DNA of 64,000 nucleotides, taken from WHSW01 sp963851045 (lineage in GTDB: Bacteria > Actinomycetota > Thermoleophilia > Solirubrobacterales > 70-9). Below the pieces are notes generated by a model. That model searched no databases. It saw nothing but the letters and a program-made list of their open reading frames with translations, and was not told where the DNA came from. Position numbers and translations under genes: made by a program. Below are positions 44,640 to 52,354 of this stretch, one piece after another (the stretch's first letter is position 1; each line of letters begins with the position of its first letter). The stretch spans positions 744,001 to 808,000 of the forward strand of contig CAWKNC010000001.1 of assembly GCA_963851045.1 (NCBI GenBank), in the 5' to 3' direction.

Positions 44640-44732
44640 TTTTTCGTTCTCCAGAGTCGTTTTCAGCCTGGCGAGGGTAGCGACTCGCCCCTAATCCTGA
44701 GCAAGTTGGGCAAGAAACCGACGCTAGCGGCG

Positions 44733-45419
44733 CTAGCCGTGGATGCCGCACTCGGTGCGGCCGGTACCGGCCCATCGACCCGCTCGCTCGCCGGCGCCCT
44801 CGAGGGCGACCGATGTGCAGGGCATGCAGCCGATCGACGGATAACCCTGGTCGTGGAGCGGGTTGTAGGGCGTTTGGTGCTCCTTGATGTAGCTCCAGAC
44901 CTGCTTTTCGTCCCAGTCGGCCAGCGGATTCAACTTCCAAAGGCCGAAGCGCTCGTCCCATCCGAAGCGGGGGGCGTTCGCACGCGTGTGAGAGTCGACC
45001 CGGCGGATGCCCGAAACCCAGCAACTGGCCTCGTCGAGGGCGGTGTGCATCAGCTCGACCTTGCGATCGGCACAGCAACCGTTGGCGTCGAGCTCGGCCG
45101 GCTCCTCGACGCCGATCCGCTCGAACTCGATTCCATAGCGTTCGGCGAGCGCGTCGCGCGTGTCGTAGGTCTCAGGGAAAAGGCGACCGGTATCCACGTA
45201 GAAGAACCGCGCCTGCGGATCGATGCGGTGGGCCATGTCGATCATCACCGAGCTCGTCTTCTGAAACGAGATCGCGAATCGAAGCCCAGGCCCGAAGCGC
45301 GCGAGCGCCCAGGCGATCGATTCCTCGGCGCTCATTGCCTCGAGCTCAGCGGCCTCGACGAGCTCGGCCGGGGCCGGGGGGCGGGCTGGTGCGGGAGTCG
45401 GGATCAAGGTGCCGCTCAT
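44733..45419 (-). CDS. cysH: Adenylylsulfate (APS) reductase, iron-sulfur type
   Basis: A 228-residue assimilatory reductase. The paired cysteines GCCADRK (near residue 120) and the CMPC pair (near 200) are the four ligands of the [4Fe-4S] cluster found in APS-using, not PAPS-using, enzymes. The C-terminal ECGIHG carries the redox-active Cys. SFQKTSSVM is the nucleotide-binding P-loop. It reduces APS to sulfite with thioredoxin and feeds the sulfite reductase encoded just upstream (46-nt gap). Confidence 0.95.
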   Translation of the reverse strand: MSGTLIPTPAPARPPAPAELVEAAELEAMSAEESIAWALARFGPGLRFAISFQKTSSVMIDMAHRIDPQARFFYVDTGRLFPETYDTRDALAERYGIEFERIGVEEPAELDANGCCADRKVELMHTALDEASCWVSGIRRVDSHTRANAPRFGWDERFGLWKLNPLADWDEKQVWSYIKEHQTPYNPLHDQGYPSIGCMPCTSVALEGAGERAGRWAGTGRTECGIHG

Positions 45420-45465
45420 GCCAGGCCCCTCAACAGCGGCGCGACTCGGCTTCTCGCACTCTGCC

Positions 45466-47352
45466 TCATATGGCGCACTCGCCCTCGCCGCGCTCGACTT
45501 TGTAAGGCTCGGAGCGGTTCCAGTCGATGAACTGATTCATGGTTTCGAGGCTGAACTCGGCCGGGAGCGTGAGCTCTTTGACCTCGGCCTCGAAGCGCTC
45601 GGTGCCGACGCGCTCGACGAAGTCGTTGAACGCCTCCTCGCCGTCGCGCTCGCTCTCATAGAGGCGCAGCCAGCGCTCGACGGCGTCGGGAACGCGCTTT
45701 GCCGGGAGACGCGCCTTCAGCCGGTGGCCGTAGATCACCTCGCCGCCCTCGTAGTTGCCGCCGAGGTGCGGGATGTAGGCCGGCATGGTGCGGCCGCCGA
45801 CCTTCAGCGAGGCGCCATAGAAGCCGATGTTGGCGATGTGGTGCTGGCTGCATCCGTTCGGGCAGCCGGACATCTTGATGTGGACGCGCTTCGTGAGCGG
45901 ATCGTCGATCTGCATCGACTCAACGCGCTCTTGAACGGCGCGGTTGAGCCCCATCGAGGACGTGATCCCAAGCTTGCAGCTGTCGGTGCCGGGGCAGGAG
46001 ACGACGTCGGTGATCTCGTCGGTCCCGGGATCGCCGAGGCCGAGCTCGGCCAGGCGGGCCCAGACCGCGTAGAGAGCCTCGTCGCGCACCCAGCGCAGGA
46101 CGAAGTTCTGATGCACGGTCGTACGCGCCGAGCCACCGGTGAACTCGCGCATGATCTCGGCGAGACCGCGGAACTGCGCCGGGGTCAGGTCGCCGCGGGT
46201 GATCTTGATCTCAACGACGTTGAAGCCGTCTTGGCGCTGCGGCCGGACGTTCGCCTTGCAGAAGCGATCAAACTCCGAACGGTCACCGTTAGGGCTCGCG
46301 ACGGGGGACGGCGGGCCCGGGGCGTTGGCCTCCTCGTCGATCCCGTAGACGAGGTGGTCGATCGAGAAGTCGCGCTCGGCGACCCAATCGCCCTCCAGCT
46401 CCTCCTCGACCATCTCGCGGAAGGCCTCGATGCCGATCTTGTCGATCAGGACCTTGATCCGGGCGCGAGCGCGGTTGACTCGCAGCCACTCTTGACGGTC
46501 GAAGATCCGGAAGACCGCCTCGGAGATTTTCAGGTAGTCGCCGTTGTCGAGCTCGACGAACTCGTACAGAGTCGGGGCGACCCGCGGCATGATCGAGGTT
46601 CCGCCACCGACCCGGACCTCGACGCCGCGGACTCCGTCGCGCTCGCGGGGGATAAAGCCGATGTCGTGGATGCCGGTGATCGCGACGTCCTCGTCGGTCG
46701 CCGTGAACGCGGTCTTGACCTTGCGCGGCATCAGCTGCGTGGTCGGGTGGCGGACGAAGTAGCGAACGTAGGCCGCCGCGTAGGGGGTGATGTCGAAGAG
46801 CTCGCCCTCGCTGACGCCGGCGTAGGGATCGCCGGTGACGTTGCGGACCGTGTTGCCGCAGCCCTCGCGGGAGGAGAGGCCGGCGTCGGAGAGCTCGCGG
46901 ATCAGCTTCGCCGCGTCCGGCAGCGGCACGTGGTGCATCTGGATGTTCTGGCGGGTGGTCACGTGTCCCTTGTCGAGCGGCACGTACTTCTCGATCACGC
47001 TCGCGAACGCGTCCATCTGCTCAGGGGTGACGCCGCCCATCGGCAGCTTCACGCGGATCATCTGGACGTCGGGCTGGCGCTGGCCGTATACGCCCTGCTT
47101 GAGCCGGAAGCCGATGAACTGCTCCTCCGACTGCTCGCCGCGCAGGAAGCTCCCGGCCTCGGTGTCGAAGTCGTCGAACTCGCGCTCGATCGCCGGGATC
47201 AGATGGCCGGGGACGTTCTCATAGACCTCGGGGTTGGCCAGCGATCCGCGCTTGCCCTTGCCCTCCTGCGGCTTGGAATGGTCGACGTCAAGCTTGTGCT
47301 CGGCGGCGATCCGCTCGGCCGCGGTCGCCTCAGGGGCGGAGGTGGGCTCCAT
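45466..47352 (-). CDS. sir: Ferredoxin-dependent sulfite (nitrite/sulfite) reductase
   Basis: A 628-residue siroheme enzyme with the usual duplicated fold. The siroheme/[4Fe-4S] ligands are CPGTDSC near residue 420-428 and CPNGC near 460-466. It reduces sulfite to sulfide with six electrons; the context with cysH, sat and cysC makes sulfite rather than nitrite the substrate. The N-terminus is some 60 residues longer than the first repeat needs. ATG 47352 follows TATTAT at 9 nt; a frame start at 47370 is not supported. First gene of the sulfate operon. Confidence 0.93.
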   Translation of the reverse strand: MEPTSAPEATAAERIAAEHKLDVDHSKPQEGKGKRGSLANPEVYENVPGHLIPAIEREFDDFDTEAGSFLRGEQSEEQFIGFRLKQGVYGQRQPDVQMIRVKLPMGGVTPEQMDAFASVIEKYVPLDKGHVTTRQNIQMHHVPLPDAAKLIRELSDAGLSSREGCGNTVRNVTGDPYAGVSEGELFDITPYAAAYVRYFVRHPTTQLMPRKVKTAFTATDEDVAITGIHDIGFIPRERDGVRGVEVRVGGGTSIMPRVAPTLYEFVELDNGDYLKISEAVFRIFDRQEWLRVNRARARIKVLIDKIGIEAFREMVEEELEGDWVAERDFSIDHLVYGIDEEANAPGPPSPVASPNGDRSEFDRFCKANVRPQRQDGFNVVEIKITRGDLTPAQFRGLAEIMREFTGGSARTTVHQNFVLRWVRDEALYAVWARLAELGLGDPGTDEITDVVSCPGTDSCKLGITSSMGLNRAVQERVESMQIDDPLTKRVHIKMSGCPNGCSQHHIANIGFYGASLKVGGRTMPAYIPHLGGNYEGGEVIYGHRLKARLPAKRVPDAVERWLRLYESERDGEEAFNDFVERVGTERFEAEVKELTLPAEFSLETMNQFIDWNRSEPYKVERGEGECAI

Positions 47353-47361
47353 AGCTCGCGG

Positions 47362-47367
47362 ATAATA
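47362..47367 (-). promoter_or_regulatory. -10 element of the sulfate assimilation operon
   Basis: TATTAT on the minus strand, 9 nt before ATG 47352: a near-consensus -10 and the most AT-rich promoter in the window. Confidence 0.55.
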
Positions 47368-47371
47368 CACA

Positions 47372-47387
47372 AATCCCGATGGGGATT
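47372..47387. promoter_or_regulatory. Candidate operator upstream of the sulfate operon
   Basis: AATCCC-GATG-GGGATT, two perfect 6-bp arms around four bases, lying immediately upstream of the -10 in the -35/spacer region. A repressor bound here would block polymerase. The cysteine-free Rrf2 protein at 31.9 kb is a possible ligand, by inference only. Confidence 0.45.
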
Positions 47388-47430
47388 AGGGTATTTCGAC
47401 GGCCGGGGGTTGCCCGGCCGTCATGCGCCT

Positions 47431-47640
47431 CTAGTCGACGTCGGTGCTCTCGATCAGAAATGCCACGCGCACGTGGGCGCGGTACTCGTCGAGGTTCTCT
47501 CCTCGAATGCCGGTCGAGACGATGTCGACGGCTCGGATATTTCGCAGCGAGCCCGACGCCTGCTCGAGCGCCTGCTTTGCGGCGTCGTCGGTCGATGTCT
47601 TCGAGCTGCCGACCAGCTCGATGATCTTCACTACGGCCAC
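47431..47640 (-). CDS. Dodecin
   Basis: A 69-residue dodecin, the small flavin-storing protein that forms hollow dodecamers. The sequence VVKIIELVGSSKTSTDDAAK and LRNIRAVDIVSTGIRGEN follow the family pattern from first to last strand. GTG 47640 has a perfect AAGGAGG 5 nt upstream. It lies 49 nt downstream of another small gene on the same strand and upstream of the sulfite reductase promoter. Confidence 0.93.
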   Translation of the reverse strand: MAVVKIIELVGSSKTSTDDAAKQALEQASGSLRNIRAVDIVSTGIRGENLDEYRAHVRVAFLIESTDVD

Positions 47641-47689
47641 GGTCTCCTCCTTCAATCGATCGCCGGGAGTCGGCGACGTGGGAGGTGTT

Positions 47690-47899
47690 CTATCGCGGCG
47701 CGTGCCCCCACGCGGAGCCGCTGACCTGTCGAGCCGAGATGCCCTCCTCCAGGGCGGCCCGCTGCCACGCGCTCTGGACGGGTCGTTCTTGCGAAACGGG
47801 CGCTGTGTCGGCGAGAAACTGCTCGAGCGCGGCGACCATCGCGGCCGCCTCGGAATCATCGCCTGCCGGCCGCCGTTCGCCGTTTCTCGCGCCCGCCAT
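47690..47899 (-). CDS. Small hypothetical protein upstream of dodecin
   Basis: A 69-residue acidic-then-basic protein: AAAMVAALEQFLADTAPVSQ, then VQSAWQRAALEEGIS. The 'helix, proline linker, SAWQRAALEEG' layout recalls small acyl-CoA carboxylase epsilon-like subunits of actinobacteria, but I would not assign it. TAGATT 7 nt before ATG 47899, forming a bidirectional promoter with the gene at 47925, is the main support that the gene is real. Confidence 0.55.
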   Translation of the reverse strand: MAGARNGERRPAGDDSEAAAMVAALEQFLADTAPVSQERPVQSAWQRAALEEGISARQVSGSAWGHAPR

Positions 47900-47906
47900 C
47901 GCGAGG

Positions 47907-47916
47907 AATCTAACCT
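47907..47916. promoter_or_regulatory. Overlapping divergent -10 elements
   Basis: AATCTAACCT contains TAGATT on the minus strand (47912-47907), 7 nt before ATG 47899, and TAACCT on the plus strand (47911-47916), 8 nt before ATG 47925. The hexamers share two bases. Confidence 0.5.
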
Positions 47917-47924
47917 CAAAGCCG

Positions 47925-48863
47925 ATGAGCGACGTCGCGATCTTTGATTCGAAGGCCGTATTTGCCGCGGTCTCACCCGCCGAGGCGATCGCCCGAACCC
48001 GCGATGCGTTCGAGCGCCACGCCCGTGGCGAGTGGGAGATGCCGGCGAAGGTCTACGTCGATGCGCCCCCTGGCGGCGACTTCCGCGCGATGCCGGCGCG
48101 CGGCGCCGGACTGGCGACGCTGAAGTGGGTGACGTCGTTTCCGAACAATCCGGAGCGCGGGCTTCCGGTCGTTGCGGGAGCGCTGCTGGTTTCGAGCGCC
48201 GAGACCGGCGAGCTGCTGGCGATCTGTGACTGCGCGGCGATCACCTCGCTGCGAACGGGCGCGGCGGCCGCTGTCTCGGCGCAGCTGCTCGCGGCGTCCG
48301 GCGCGCGCGACGTCGGCGTAATCGGCTGCGGTGTCAACGGAGGCTGGGCCGCGCGGTGTCTCGCGGCCGCCGGCTACGAGTCCGGCGTGTGCTTTGACCC
48401 GCGCCCCGAGGCCGCTGAGGCGCTCGCATCAGAACTCGGCTGGCAGGTGGGATCCCACGACCAAGCGGTGGGTGCCGACGTGGTTGTCACCGTCACCCCC
48501 GCGGAGCGCGCCGTGGTGACCGCCGCCGAGATGCGCCCTGGCCAGCACTTCGCCGCTTTGGGGGCCGACGCACACGGCAAGGGCGAGATCGCGCCGGAGG
48601 CGCTTGCCGCTGCGCGGCTGTTCTGCGACGAGTGGGAGCAGGCGTCAAAGGGCGGCGAGCTCTCAACCGCTGTCAGCGCCGGAATCGTGAAGCGCGGCGA
48701 CGTAACCGAGATCGGTGCGGTCCTCCTCGGCGAGGCGAGCGGGCGCCGCGACGACGATGAGATCACTCTGTTCGACTCGACGGGACTGGCGATCCAGGAT
48801 CTGGCGATCGCGCGAGCGGTGCTCGACGCGGGCCCGCGCGAGGTGCCGACGGTCGCGCTCTAG
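47925..48863 (+). CDS. Ornithine cyclodeaminase/mu-crystallin family protein
   Basis: A 312-residue NAD(P)-binding protein. MPAKVYVDAPPGGDFRAMPA and LATLKWVTSFPNNPERGLP form the substrate half; the Rossmann loop is VGVIGCGVNGGWAARCLAA near residues 128-146. The family includes ornithine cyclodeaminase, alanine dehydrogenase (Archaea) and ketimine reductase; without a clear ornithine-binding Asp assignment the substrate is left open. Its stop overlaps that of the convergent metallophosphoesterase gene. Confidence 0.87.
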   Translation: MSDVAIFDSKAVFAAVSPAEAIARTRDAFERHARGEWEMPAKVYVDAPPGGDFRAMPARGAGLATLKWVTSFPNNPERGLPVVAGALLVSSAETGELLAICDCAAITSLRTGAAAAVSAQLLAASGARDVGVIGCGVNGGWAARCLAAAGYESGVCFDPRPEAAEALASELGWQVGSHDQAVGADVVVTVTPAERAVVTAAEMRPGQHFAALGADAHGKGEIAPEALAAARLFCDEWEQASKGGELSTAVSAGIVKRGDVTEIGAVLLGEASGRRDDDEITLFDSTGLAIQDLAIARAVLDAGPREVPTVAL

Positions 48864-51079
48864 CGGCGTCGGCTGACTCGCTCGCAGCTGCGAGCGATCT
48901 TGTCCTTGCGATCGGCCTTGACGCGGTCACGGCCGGGACCGCACTTGATCCGGTCGCGCGTGCGATCGCGTGCGCGGATGCGATCGTTGCCGGGTCCACC
49001 TCCAAGTCGGTCGCGGTCCTTGCCTCCAGTGAGCCGATCGTTGCCGGGGCCGCCCTTCACGCAGTCGGCGCCGGCGCGGCCGTTGAGGCGATCGTTGCCG
49101 CCTCGTCCGCGGAGGCGATCACCGCCGCTTGTTCCCTTGAGCCGGTCGCGCTTTGCGCTGCCTTCGATCGAGGTGGCGCAGCGTCGACCGTTCGCGACAG
49201 GTCCGGGAAGCTGGATGCCCGGTGGCGTGCCGACCAAGAGCTCCACGTTGCGGTCGTCCGTCTGGCCCTCACCGCACGGCTCTGGGTCGCAGGCGCGAGC
49301 GCCGGACTGGGTGTCGTTGTAGGCGATGGTGCGCCCGATTGAAGCGAGCTGGGTCGCGTCGAATCCTGTCGCCGGACCCGGCGGTGGCGCGGCAGCGGGG
49401 CTGGCATGGTCGACGATGGTCCCGAAGATCGAGAGCGTCCCGTCGCCGTTGTCGAAGAACTCGAGCACCCGGCCCTGCTGGGGCCAGTCGGCCTCGGCCG
49501 CGACTCGGATCGACCAGAAGCCGCCGCTCCCGCTGGGATTGGGATGGGGCTCGACGCTGTTGACGTGAGAGTGACCGGCGATCCACGCGATCGCGTTCGG
49601 GAACTCGAACAGCAGCGCCTCCAGATCCGGCCCGAGATGAATCGGCCGGGAATCGCGCGGGTCGATGTCACAGCCGGGATTCGCGTCATGGCCGTGGGAA
49701 TCGGGTCCCGTGCATGGCGGTGCCGACTCATCGGGGACATCGGCGGTGAGGCTCGGAATCGCGTGGTGGCTGAACAGCACGACGAGCTGGCCTGCGGACG
49801 TGGCCTGTTCGAGCTGGCCGCGCAGCCAGCGGAACTGAGGATCGTCGATGTTGCCATCGGCCGACGGGCCGATCACGCCGCCCTCAGAGACGGTGTCGAG
49901 GGAGATGAAGCGAAAGCCTGGCTCAGGGGACCACGCGTAGTAGCCGGCTGCCCCGCCAGAGGCCGCTTCCTCGCCTGCATCGACAAGCCCGAACCCATGG
50001 CCGTCGGCCTGGTTGCCCTCGATGAAGACTCGCTTGTACTCGGCCTTGCTGACGAAGCGCCGCCGTGGATCCGGCGGCACGAGGGCGACCTTCTGGGGAT
50101 CTGTCAGGAACAGACCCTGCAGGCCGGCGGGGCTCAGTGCCGCAAGGCCTGCGCCAAGCGTGTCGGGATCGGTGACGTTTGGCGACATCGGTTTGACGCA
50201 GCCGGTGGCAACCGACTCGTAGGCCGCGTTTGCCGCGGCGTTGCCCTGAACGAGCGCGTCGTGGTTGCCGAACGAGACGTAGGAGGGGACGGTCAAACCG
50301 GCCGCCTCGAATGGCTGCTGTGCTCGATCCATCAACCCCGGGTATGCGGGCCAGCCGCCGAAGGCGGCCGCGGGCGAGTCGGGGTCATAGAACTGCGGTG
50401 TCGGGCCCTCGTTGTAGTCGTCGTAGTCCTGAATTCCGGTGTAGTTCTGCGGCGCTGCAGAGTCGGCGATGAGCGGGGTCAGGGCGGCGCAGGCGGGATC
50501 GCCCGACCCCGCCGGGTTGACGCCGCTGCTGGGGTCCAGGAGCCCGCCCTCGAGCAGGGTCTTGACCCACTCGGTCTCATTGAGCTGCTGGCTGTCGGCG
50601 AGATCGCCCGTGCTTATGACCAGGTCCATCGCCCGCCGCGTGCCGTCGGCGGACGTGAGCGGGCTGGCCGTCGCCAGCTGGTCAAATCTGCGAACCATCG
50701 CGTCGTCGATGTGGGGATTGACCGCCTCCCAGGGGCGCCATGCGGCTCCGAACGGTCCGTAGTCGACGAACTCCACGCGGGCCGGCGATTCCTCGTCGGC
50801 GAGCTGAAAGTCAGAGAGCTGGCCGACGTAGAGCAGCGAACGCCGCCGTTGGTCGCGACCCGTCTGCGCGACGCCGATGCCGTCCTCGCGTACGACGTAT
50901 GGCTCACCGGGGGCTCCGTCGCGGAGATTTCGAAAGCCGGCGCCATCGTCCGGGACGATTCGCGAGTCGACCGTGGTCTGGGCGACAGCAACACCGCAGG
51001 CACACCCCGCGGCCACCGTTGCAACCGCCGCAATGTGCCGCATCCGGCGGCTCAACGGCATATCCCCCAGCCTGCTCAT
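48860..51079 (-). CDS. Secreted metallophosphoesterase with RTX-like tail (TIGR03767-like)
   Basis: A 739-residue exported protein: signal peptide (HIAAVATVAAGCACGVAVA), then a calcineurin-like fold with all metal motifs (LSDFQLADEE, STGDLADS, SFGNHDAL, FSHHAIPS, AGHSHVNS). The domain matches the TIGR03767-type actinobacterial family. After residue ~630 come six or seven GGxGNDRL-type nonapeptide repeats, the calcium-binding RTX pattern, and the protein ends RSCERVSRR. Phosphoester substrate unknown. ATG 51079 is used; ATG 51061 inside is also possible. Confidence 0.9.
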   Translation of the reverse strand: MSRLGDMPLSRRMRHIAAVATVAAGCACGVAVAQTTVDSRIVPDDGAGFRNLRDGAPGEPYVVREDGIGVAQTGRDQRRRSLLYVGQLSDFQLADEESPARVEFVDYGPFGAAWRPWEAVNPHIDDAMVRRFDQLATASPLTSADGTRRAMDLVISTGDLADSQQLNETEWVKTLLEGGLLDPSSGVNPAGSGDPACAALTPLIADSAAPQNYTGIQDYDDYNEGPTPQFYDPDSPAAAFGGWPAYPGLMDRAQQPFEAAGLTVPSYVSFGNHDALVQGNAAANAAYESVATGCVKPMSPNVTDPDTLGAGLAALSPAGLQGLFLTDPQKVALVPPDPRRRFVSKAEYKRVFIEGNQADGHGFGLVDAGEEAASGGAAGYYAWSPEPGFRFISLDTVSEGGVIGPSADGNIDDPQFRWLRGQLEQATSAGQLVVLFSHHAIPSLTADVPDESAPPCTGPDSHGHDANPGCDIDPRDSRPIHLGPDLEALLFEFPNAIAWIAGHSHVNSVEPHPNPSGSGGFWSIRVAAEADWPQQGRVLEFFDNGDGTLSIFGTIVDHASPAAAPPPGPATGFDATQLASIGRTIAYNDTQSGARACDPEPCGEGQTDDRNVELLVGTPPGIQLPGPVANGRRCATSIEGSAKRDRLKGTSGGDRLRGRGGNDRLNGRAGADCVKGGPGNDRLTGGKDRDRLGGGPGNDRIRARDRTRDRIKCGPGRDRVKADRKDKIARSCERVSRRR

Positions 51080-51097
51080 CCTCTCTAGCCGAGGAGG

Positions 51098-52318
51098 CTA
51101 ACGCGCTGCGAGCTTGCGTGCGACACCTTCGGCGACATCGGCGGCGCAGGCGATTGTCTTCCAACTGAGATTCGCGGGCACGTCGGTGGGTGCGTGGTAG
51201 TTCGAAAGCGACTTGTGGCGGTTCATCGAGATCAGACAGGCGGTGGGTAGACCCATCCGGCTCGGGATCACCGAGTCCGTGCTGGTCGTCGCGCGCATGC
51301 CGCGGCGCATGGGGACGCTCTCCTCGATCGCCACGCGCTCGACGAGGTCGCGAAAGCCGCGGTCGAAGTAGTCCTCCATCACAAATGCTCCCTCTCCCTC
51401 GAGCAGCGCCAGCTCGGGCGATCCGACCGTCTCGAGATTGAGCACCCAGGTGCGGTCGCGATCGAGGTGGGCCAGGTGGCGGCGCGCAAAGCCGTGGATG
51501 CCGCCCTGCAGCACCTCCTCGGCGCCGCAGGAGGCGAGCACGACGCGCAGCCCGCGCACCGGACGGTCGCGAAAGGCCTCGGCGAGCGCCACAAGGGCGG
51601 CGACCCCGCTCAGGTTGTCGTTCGCGCCCGGCACCACGGGGGTGCGAGCGATGTCCTTGAAGGCGGCAACAGCGACGGCGGAGAGCACCGTGCCCGCGGC
51701 GGCGACCCCTCGCCGGCGCGTAACAGCGCCCAGCGCGGCCAAGCCAGGGCCCGCGGCGACCGTCCACCAGATGGGGATCGCGGTGTCGATCCGCTCGATG
51801 ACTCCCGGGAAGAGGTCGGTGAGCTTGCGCTGAAGGGTCTGGTCGAAGACGAGGCCACCGTGGGCGGCGTCATGGTGTGCGAGGGCGACAAGGGTTCTCT
51901 CGGCATCGGGATCGCCGACCTCGGCGACGACGTTCCAGGTCGTCTTGCGTGCTGCGGCGACCCGCCGCACTGGGCGCAGCCCGTTCGAAGCCTCATCGAC
52001 GATCAGGGCCGCGGCAGCCGCGCCGCCGGCGGTCGCCAGTCCGCGGGCGCGGCCACTCAACGCTGCGACCCCCGAAACGACACCGGCGGCCGAAAGGCGT
52101 GCGACCAGGTCGGCGTAACCGTCGAGAAACTCCTCCTCGTCGATCTGCACACGCGCCCCCGCGGTTCTCAGGCGGTCGGCCAGCCACTCGGCGGCCTCGC
52201 GCTCACCCGCCGAGCCCGCCTCCCGCTCGATCGGTGCCAGCGCCTCGACGACCTCGCGGAGGGTCTGCAAGGAGGCGCGGGGTTCAGTTCCCTCGATCAG
52301 GGCGGCATTCGTCGGCAT
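51098..52318 (-). CDS. M28-family zinc metallopeptidase
   Basis: A 406-residue aminopeptidase-type protein. Zinc ligands can be followed: ALAHHDAAHGG (first His), GANDNLSGVAAL (bridging Asp), SCGAEEVLQGG (catalytic and ligand Glu) and NYHAPTD (last His). Three weak hydrophobic stretches near residues 75-100 and 190-220 break the usual peptidase core, so it may be membrane-associated. It shares the strand with the M6 protease upstream (36 nt) and the metallophosphoesterase downstream (18 nt). Confidence 0.88.
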   Translation of the reverse strand: MPTNAALIEGTEPRASLQTLREVVEALAPIEREAGSAGEREAAEWLADRLRTAGARVQIDEEEFLDGYADLVARLSAAGVVSGVAALSGRARGLATAGGAAAAALIVDEASNGLRPVRRVAAARKTTWNVVAEVGDPDAERTLVALAHHDAAHGGLVFDQTLQRKLTDLFPGVIERIDTAIPIWWTVAAGPGLAALGAVTRRRGVAAAGTVLSAVAVAAFKDIARTPVVPGANDNLSGVAALVALAEAFRDRPVRGLRVVLASCGAEEVLQGGIHGFARRHLAHLDRDRTWVLNLETVGSPELALLEGEGAFVMEDYFDRGFRDLVERVAIEESVPMRRGMRATTSTDSVIPSRMGLPTACLISMNRHKSLSNYHAPTDVPANLSWKTIACAADVAEGVARKLAAR

Positions 52319-52354
52319 CGAGGCGCGGGAGGCTACCGCCGCCGCGCGCCCCGC

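Noticed and set aside
44715..44735. GCTAGC-containing palindrome between sat and cysH as an intrinsic terminator
   Set aside because: The stem is only 5-7 bp and the following T-rich stretch is short and interrupted; the operon appears continuous.
45409..47724. A 771-codon open frame on the plus strand opposite sulfite reductase
   Set aside because: It is antisense to a clear siroheme enzyme in a high-GC gene, its sequence is Val/Leu/Asp-rich without domains, and it mirrors the codon bias of the minus-strand gene.
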